DNA from: Conidiobolus incongruus B7586
Taxonomy: Eukaryota; Entomophthoromycota; Entomophthoromycetes; Entomophthorales; Conidiobolaceae
DNA length: 24,456 bases
NCBI GenBank assembly: GCA_000697335.1
Contig: JNEM01015232.1
Span: 1 to 24,456 of the forward strand
Reading direction: 5' to 3'
Part shown: in pieces, positions 19,081-24,456 of the stretch
Numbering within the stretch: the stretch's first letter is position 1
Layout: every line of letters begins with the position of its first letter
Program-made: the position numbers and the translations under genes
Notes under the pieces: model-generated
What the model was told of the DNA's origin: nothing
Databases searched by the model: none
What the model saw: only the letters and a program-made list of their open reading frames with translations

Positions 19081-21488
19081 ACTGTCGAATCAGCGCTTTA
19101 ATAGATCATTATCAAAAAACAATATCCAAAAATATTTAAATGTATCCGCGAAAATAAAGTAGGCTGTCCAATTATACTCCCTAATTTTTGTAGCAATAAT
19201 ATAGTTATTTACGTTGAATTCCTGTAATAGTGATATGTTATCCGGGATTCGTCCCGAATTTTAATTCAAAAATTCAGCTAAGTGTTTTTCCTAAATCTTG
19301 AAAGATTTTCATCAATTCCATCACCCAAGCTATCCATTATTACATCATTTCACTCCTTAAGTTCTTATAATCTATACTATATTCGCACGTTAATCAGTTA
19401 TCTTTTATTTTCAGCTCCTTCGAATTGTAAAGAGCAGCAAGAGAATAGCTGAAAAGGCAAATATTATCAATTGATTACTTGATCCAATTTTTAAATTGCT
19501 GGAGGTTTCCAAATGTTAAGTAGTCTGTCTATTTAACAAAATACTTTCAATTTGAAATAACAAATTGAATGAGTTACATGTATCCATACTATTTCCACTA
19601 GAAATCCCTAATTTTCTGAAATTATGTCATTGTTTTGAATTTTTTTAAAAAATATTTCACATTACACAATACTTCCTTGTTTATTACTTTATTTGTAATT
19701 TTCAGTAATTTATTTAACCTCTATGTATTAACTATCCTTTATTGGTAATATATATTTATGAACTGATAGTAAATTTGATTTGATTAGAATAAAATACTGT
19801 TGATGATATTATTTCAATTTTTTATCAAAATTTATTAGTGGTATTTTTATGATTATTTATATTTCATAATACCAATTCAGGTAATACAGATTTGTAAGTT
19901 CCCAAATTTTGATATTTAATACTTTTAAGGAAATTAGAACGATTTCAATGAGAAAGGAATGGGAGAATTGAAGATTAGAAATAATTTTGTTCTTACTCTC
20001 AAATTTTAAAAATGATACTTGAATTTTCAATAATTCTCACATAAGTTCAGATTTGCCCTTATATCACATAAAGATATCTAAAATTTCATTTTCAATATAT
20101 CAACTTGAGTTTATTTGGGACTATTGGAATAATATATATATAATATTTAACATAATAACGAAATTATATTTGTCAAATTTGTTAATAACAAACTTAATCA
20201 ACATTCACAAAACCATATTTATTAATATCAATATTTTGAATTTAAATATCATTATTTTAATTGTACAAAATTTTGAATGTTTTGTCCTTTGTTCGAATTT
20301 GCTAAATTTCTCAAATTATAATAGTAATTTAAGTTCCAAAAATTTGTAGTTATTGTTATTCAATTTTTATCAAATTATGATATGTATATTTTCAAAAATC
20401 CATAATATTAAATAATTTGGGATAGGAATTTTTCTGAACATGAACTAAAGACAGGCTCATGTGTTCACTCAGTTCACTATTGTTTCAAGTTAGATATATC
20501 AAGGCATAAAATGTGATTAAAAATAATCTTAAAATTAATAAATAGTACAGTTATGTGCTTTAATCGTGAATAATTATAATTGTTATTTTCACGAATCCTC
20601 AAAATGTTACTTGGAGTAAATTATAACAAGTTATTCCTCATTTTTTAGAATACTATGATGTGCATTAAGTGAATACAATATAGTGGTAAATTGTTAGGAG
20701 TTTTATGGTATTATCACACTATGGTTTTTTTAGAGATTTGATAAATGTTAGAAATTCTGTTGATTCAATCGAAAATTTTTTCTAATTCCAACTTTGTGTA
20801 AAATTAAGTTATAATGATTATATATCATATTATTGTTACAAATCTATGTTTAATAAGTTTGATGTTCAATCAAAATGCATTTCATTTAAATCAATTGTTT
20901 ATTATTATTAGTGTTCAAAATTTAATTCAAATCTAAAAAATATGCAACATTCAAATATTTCGTTTGAATGCGTAAATTAATAAAAATAAACAAATGCAAA
21001 TATAATTTACTGCATCAAATATTGTAAAAATTGATACTTTGAAATATATTTATTATAGTGCAAGAAAATAATATTTCATTAATGCTAAATACAAATTCGA
21101 ATTTGTTAATCCTTGATTTATTTTATTAATGCATTCAACCAAGTTCTTACCGAAGTTTAAATAAAAACTTTTCTAAGAAAATTAAAAAATTTTAATTACG
21201 TTTTATTTCTAAAAGGGCATTAAAAATTTAAGCTTTTTGGAATAAAATTACTATACTAATAGGAAATCGAATTGTAGCTTTGGTTTTAATTTACTATTAT
21301 GTTATGATCATCATTTTAAATTATTTGTCACTTTGGTAAGTTTAATGTTAAAAAGCCAATATTATATTACCATTGGTTATATTGGTTACAGAATCCAGGA
21401 TATCAGCGAAGTATCCAATATTTACCATAAGGGATATATTATTAGAAAAGAAAATACATCAGATTGAATATGATGGGAAATGATCTTG
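19081..21488. other. AT-rich gap with no supported gene
   Basis: About 2.4 kb. It contains a small hairpin at 19,243-19,256, listed separately. It also has a 98-codon open + frame at 20,053-20,349 whose first codon is TTG. That product is nearly all Ile, Asn, Leu, Lys, Ser and Phe, which is what AT-rich noncoding DNA gives. No tRNA, repeat array or transposon recognised. Confidence 0.55.
19243..19256. repeat. GC-rich hairpin with a TTCG loop
   Basis: CGGGA-TTCG-TCCCG is a perfect 5-base-pair stem closed around TTCG, the extra-stable UUCG tetraloop sequence if transcribed from +. It stands out in very AT-rich surroundings. Too small to call an RNA gene or terminator. Confidence 0.4.
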
Positions 21489-21707
21489 TCAATCACTCAA
21501 GCAACTGCAATTACCACACTGAATCGAGAAGTCACATTGGAGGATACCCGTTTCCTGAACTGAGTGGTTGTGTTCCTTTCTGTCACTGAGCCATTCATAT
21601 CCATAAAAATCAACAATGAAAGCTAATATAAGATTATCACGAACTAATAAACATATCTCTTTTATCTTCATATCAAAAGTATCCAGTCTAATTTTTTCTC
21701 GCAACCC
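21489..21707 (-). pseudogene. Open frame of unknown function, possible second part of the next gene
   Basis: A minus-strand frame of about 72 codons without a good ATG start; a stop precedes it directly. It ends in a Cys-rich tail (QCDFSIQCGNCSCLSD). It lies just downstream of the signal-peptide ORF at 21,744-21,929 in another frame, so the two may be parts of one former or spliced secreted protein. I tried simple GT-AG introns between them and none restored the frame. Not recognised. Confidence 0.28.
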
Positions 21708-21743
21708 TCACAAAAGTGTTGAGTCGTGACGAGCGTGAGATAA

Positions 21744-21929
21744 TTACTTTCCACAAAGAACCCAATTTACAGTAAGCCATTTGCACCTCATTTGGTGAAC
21801 CCCATCAATTTCCTGTAACTCTGTGGTAATCTTTCGTTTACCACTGGCGATTCCTCGTTTAAGCTCTAAAAGTCTATTTCCTCCCACAATTACAGTTGTC
21901 AAATAAATAAATGTTAACAGATTTATCAT
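21744..21929 (-). CDS. Short putative secreted protein of unknown function
   Basis: ATG to TAA encodes 61 residues. The first 17 (MINLLTFIYLTTVIVGG) look like a signal peptide or membrane anchor. A basic middle (ELKRGIASGKRK) and a C-terminal MRCKWLTVNWVLCGK with two Cys follow. A TATAAAA lies about 20 bases upstream of the ATG, close for a core promoter. The downstream frame at 21,489-21,707 may be its continuation. No family recognised; the signal-peptide-like start and the local GC content are the only support. Confidence 0.35.
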   Translation of the reverse strand: MINLLTFIYLTTVIVGGNRLLELKRGIASGKRKITTELQEIDGVHQMRCKWLTVNWVLCGK

Positions 21930-22630
21930 TTTGGAATAATTTTATAAAGAACAAAGAATAAAATAATAGTATATCAATCTTTCGGTACATCCATTTGAAA
22001 TAATACAACTATAGTATTTTTGATTTTTATTACATAGAAATTTTAAGGTTTTGTGTATTTATACATTTTAGTACATTTTATCAATATTTAGTTAATTTAA
22101 TTGAAAATTTTAGTTATATATTCAACTATTTCTGAATTATATAATAGATATGCATATTATAAAAAATAATTAAATTTTATACTACATAGAAATTATAATT
22201 TGTTAAAATCACTATTAAAGGAATTAATTTTGAATATTTTAGTTTAATAAAAAAATGATTCAATTTAAAAATAATTTAAGTATATTATGAGGTTCATTCA
22301 TTGATCGATTTATATATGATATTTTTTATTTCCAAAATTTATACAGTATTAATATTAAAAATTTAATAAATAATTCATGCATAAATATTCAAATATTTAT
22401 AATATAATAATTTATATTTCTAGATATCATCTTGTATTTGTAAGTATAGTAGTAAAAGATTACTAATGTAGTGTAGAAAAAAACTTGATATAAAAGTAGT
22501 ATGGTATAGAATATGGTAATATAATATAGGATAATAAACAAAGTTTAATTAAACTTCAAATTAAAATGATTCACTGATATATTAAGATATATATTAGGTA
22601 TTGCTAATATACTGTAATATTGATAGAATA
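21930..22630. other. AT-rich spacer left of the retrotransposon fossil
   Basis: No gene seen. Within 22,440-22,630 the + strand is purine-rich with few C, and CA/TG frequency begins to fall, so the fossil's true left edge could lie in this stretch. Confidence 0.45.
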
Positions 22631-24456
22631 TAGTTTTAATCTTAAAAATAATGAAAAAGATAAGAAATAGTAAGAATTAAAAGGAAAAAAAACTTTATTT
22701 ATTAAATAATTTAATGTTTTTTATATAATTAATTTAATTATAAAAGTATAAATTAATTATATAATTTATAATTAATGAAATTATAAAGAAATATATATAA
22801 GAATTTAAAAAATTAATCTTTTAATACTTTCTTAGTAAGTTTTTTAAAGAAGACACATTCTTTAGATTTTTATAAATAAGTATAATAAGTTAATATATTC
22901 TTAATATTTTTAAAAATTCTTATATAACTTTTTTAATAAAATAACTTATCTATTTTATATAAAAATAAAGTTTATTCCTAATAGATTTAAATTTAATTAT
23001 ATAATCAATATAGTATTTTTCTTTTTTATCTTAATTAATAGTTAAATTTAATATTAAAGCTTTGAATTAATTAAGAAATATATTAAAATTTTTAAAATAA
23101 AGTTTGATTTTAGATAAATAAAAAATAAATTTAATCCTTAAAGTTAAAAATAATTCTAACATAATATTTTTAAAATTTAAATTAATGAATTAAATTTTAT
23201 AAGGATTATAATATAATAATAAGTATTTTAGATTTAAATTAAACTTAAATAAAATAAATTTAAAGGTACATTATTCTAAAAATATAAATATATTAGTTCT
23301 GTATTTAAGAGGATTTTTAAATAATTTTTAATATTATTGTTTTTTAATATTTTAATTTTCTTCTAAGTCAAATTTAATAAGAAAGTTAATATATTTAATA
23401 TTAGATTAAAATTCAATAACATTTAAAGGTAAGTTAATCTAAAAATTTAAAACAATTATTAAATTAAGATATTTATTATAATTAATAAAATAAAAGCTAA
23501 AACCTATTGATTTATTAATAAAGATATTGAATAAATATTAAAATTAATAGATATAAATATCTTAATTTAATTAATTAGTGTTAATATAAGCTTTAATAAA
23601 TAATTTTAAGGTTTTAATAGTTTTTTTAATAAGTTTATTAATTTATTAATAATTAATAATAATTATAATTAGATTAATCTTAAAGGAAAAAATAATAATT
23701 TGGTAATATTTTTTAAAATAATTTAATAAATTTTTTATTCCTTTAATTAAAAATTATTAAGATAATATTTATTGGGTTTTTTAATTAAAATAAAAAGATA
23801 AATATGTAAGATTTTTTAATAAAATATCTATGATATAATTTTATTATCTTAAGAGATATTAAATAAAAAAAAGTAATCTTAAATAATTTTAATTTATTTA
23901 ACTTATTTTCTTAATAAATACTTTTGGATATTTAAGTAAATAAGTAATTTATAGTCTATAAATATTAAAAAAAACTATAAGATAAGAAATATAAATGATT
24001 TTTAATTATTTTTACTAAAGTAAAGGGTTTTTGTTTATAAATTAAATATTTTAATTTAACTGGCTTTATTTTTCTTAACTAAAATATTATTAACTTTAAG
24101 GTAATATTTATAAGGTTAAATTTAACTTATTTCCTTTTATTTATTATTTTATTTTATAATTAAAAGATAAAATATAAATTAAATTTAAATTAGGTTAATT
24201 ATCTATTAATTATAAAAAAATTAAAGTTAGTGAGAATAATAATAGGTAGTTTTAAATTAAAGATAAATAAGATAAAAGCTTTAATAATATAAAAAATTAA
24301 AGTATTTATATAAAAAATATATAGTAGGGTTTATTCAAAAAGAGAGTTTTTTCTTAAGAGATTAGTTAAAGAAACTATAAGTTTAACAAAAAATTAATGA
24401 AATTTTTAAAATAATTTAATAATTTAAATATATAAAAAAGTTAATTTTTGTTTATA
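22630..24456 (+). mobile_element. Ty3/gypsy LTR-retrotransposon fossil, heavily mutated, running off the right edge
   Basis: Traces of a Ty3/gypsy pol can be followed on the + strand. The reverse transcriptase lies at about 23,480-23,900, with its conserved blocks in the right order and close to normal spacing: near 23,550, 23,590, 23,635-23,715, 23,740-23,760 and the catalytic block near 23,825. The connection toward RNase H lies at about 23,900-24,200. Integrase would be beyond the window. The left 800 bases should hold gag/protease or LTR, but nothing is recognisable and the space is short for a full gag, so the 5' part is probably shortened. No LTR pair can be shown. The copy is broken throughout (well over ten breaks) and looks old. 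The left edge is set by the base-usage change and may be off by 200 bases. CA and TG are strikingly rare, a RIP-like signature. Confidence 0.68.

Noticed and set aside
20053-20349. 98-codon + strand open frame
   Set aside because: Starts at TTG and is made almost wholly of Ile, Asn, Leu and Lys. By a rough estimate a run this long is uncommon but not impossible by chance in 24 kb of this composition.
1-24456. CRISPR arrays, operons, prophage or bacterial mobile elements
   Set aside because: No spaced direct repeats, no ribosome binding sites; gene content is eukaryotic.

Overview
The window looks like nuclear DNA of an AT-rich, intron-poor, early-diverging fungus. A SUN-family (GH132) cell-wall gene is essentially fungus-specific. 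SNAPC3, absent from the common yeasts, and a double-psi-barrel secreted protein with a Thr-rich tail fit a non-Dikarya lineage. Entomophthoromycotina such as Conidiobolus is my best guess, from gene style and base composition only; no search was possible. The standard genetic code fits every intact gene.

Layout. 1-2147 (+) is the C-terminal third or so of a VPS13 lipid-transfer protein, running in from the left edge. It converges on an intact SNAPC3/SNAP50 gene (2527-4137, -), a subunit of the complex that starts snRNA transcription. A promoter with CCAAT and TCACGTGA sites follows. Next is a broken SMYD (SET+MYND) methyltransferase gene (4436-6180, -) with about three frame changes and two in-frame stops. 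From 6181 to about 11,000 there is no intact gene. This stretch is very AT-rich and holds small, more GC-rich islands that read like decayed coding sequence, the best being an RGS-like exon (7980-8372, -). 11,596-12,540 (+) is an intact secreted SUN protein with a TATA box and poly(A) signal. 12,541-17,180 is another AT-rich gap with weak coding relics. 17,183-18,046 (-) is an intact secreted DPBB/expansin-like protein with a long Thr/Pro tandem-repeat tail. 18,300-21,930 holds further broken or tiny frames, including a short putative secreted ORF (21,744-21,929, -).

From about 22,630 to the right edge the sequence changes character. CA and TG dinucleotides nearly vanish and the DNA becomes almost pure A/T. 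Traces of a Ty3/gypsy reverse transcriptase can still be followed on the + strand between about 23,480 and 24,200. This is a heavily mutated LTR-retrotransposon fossil whose decay looks RIP-like (CpA to TpA).

How the genes relate. The four intact genes (VPS13, SNAPC3, SUN, DPBB) are separate housekeeping or cell-wall genes, not an operon. SUN and the DPBB protein are both secreted and plausibly both act in the wall. I do not see a new multi-gene system. The most interesting points are the RIP-like fossil in an apparently non-Dikarya fungus, the decaying SMYD gene, and the scatter of gene relics.
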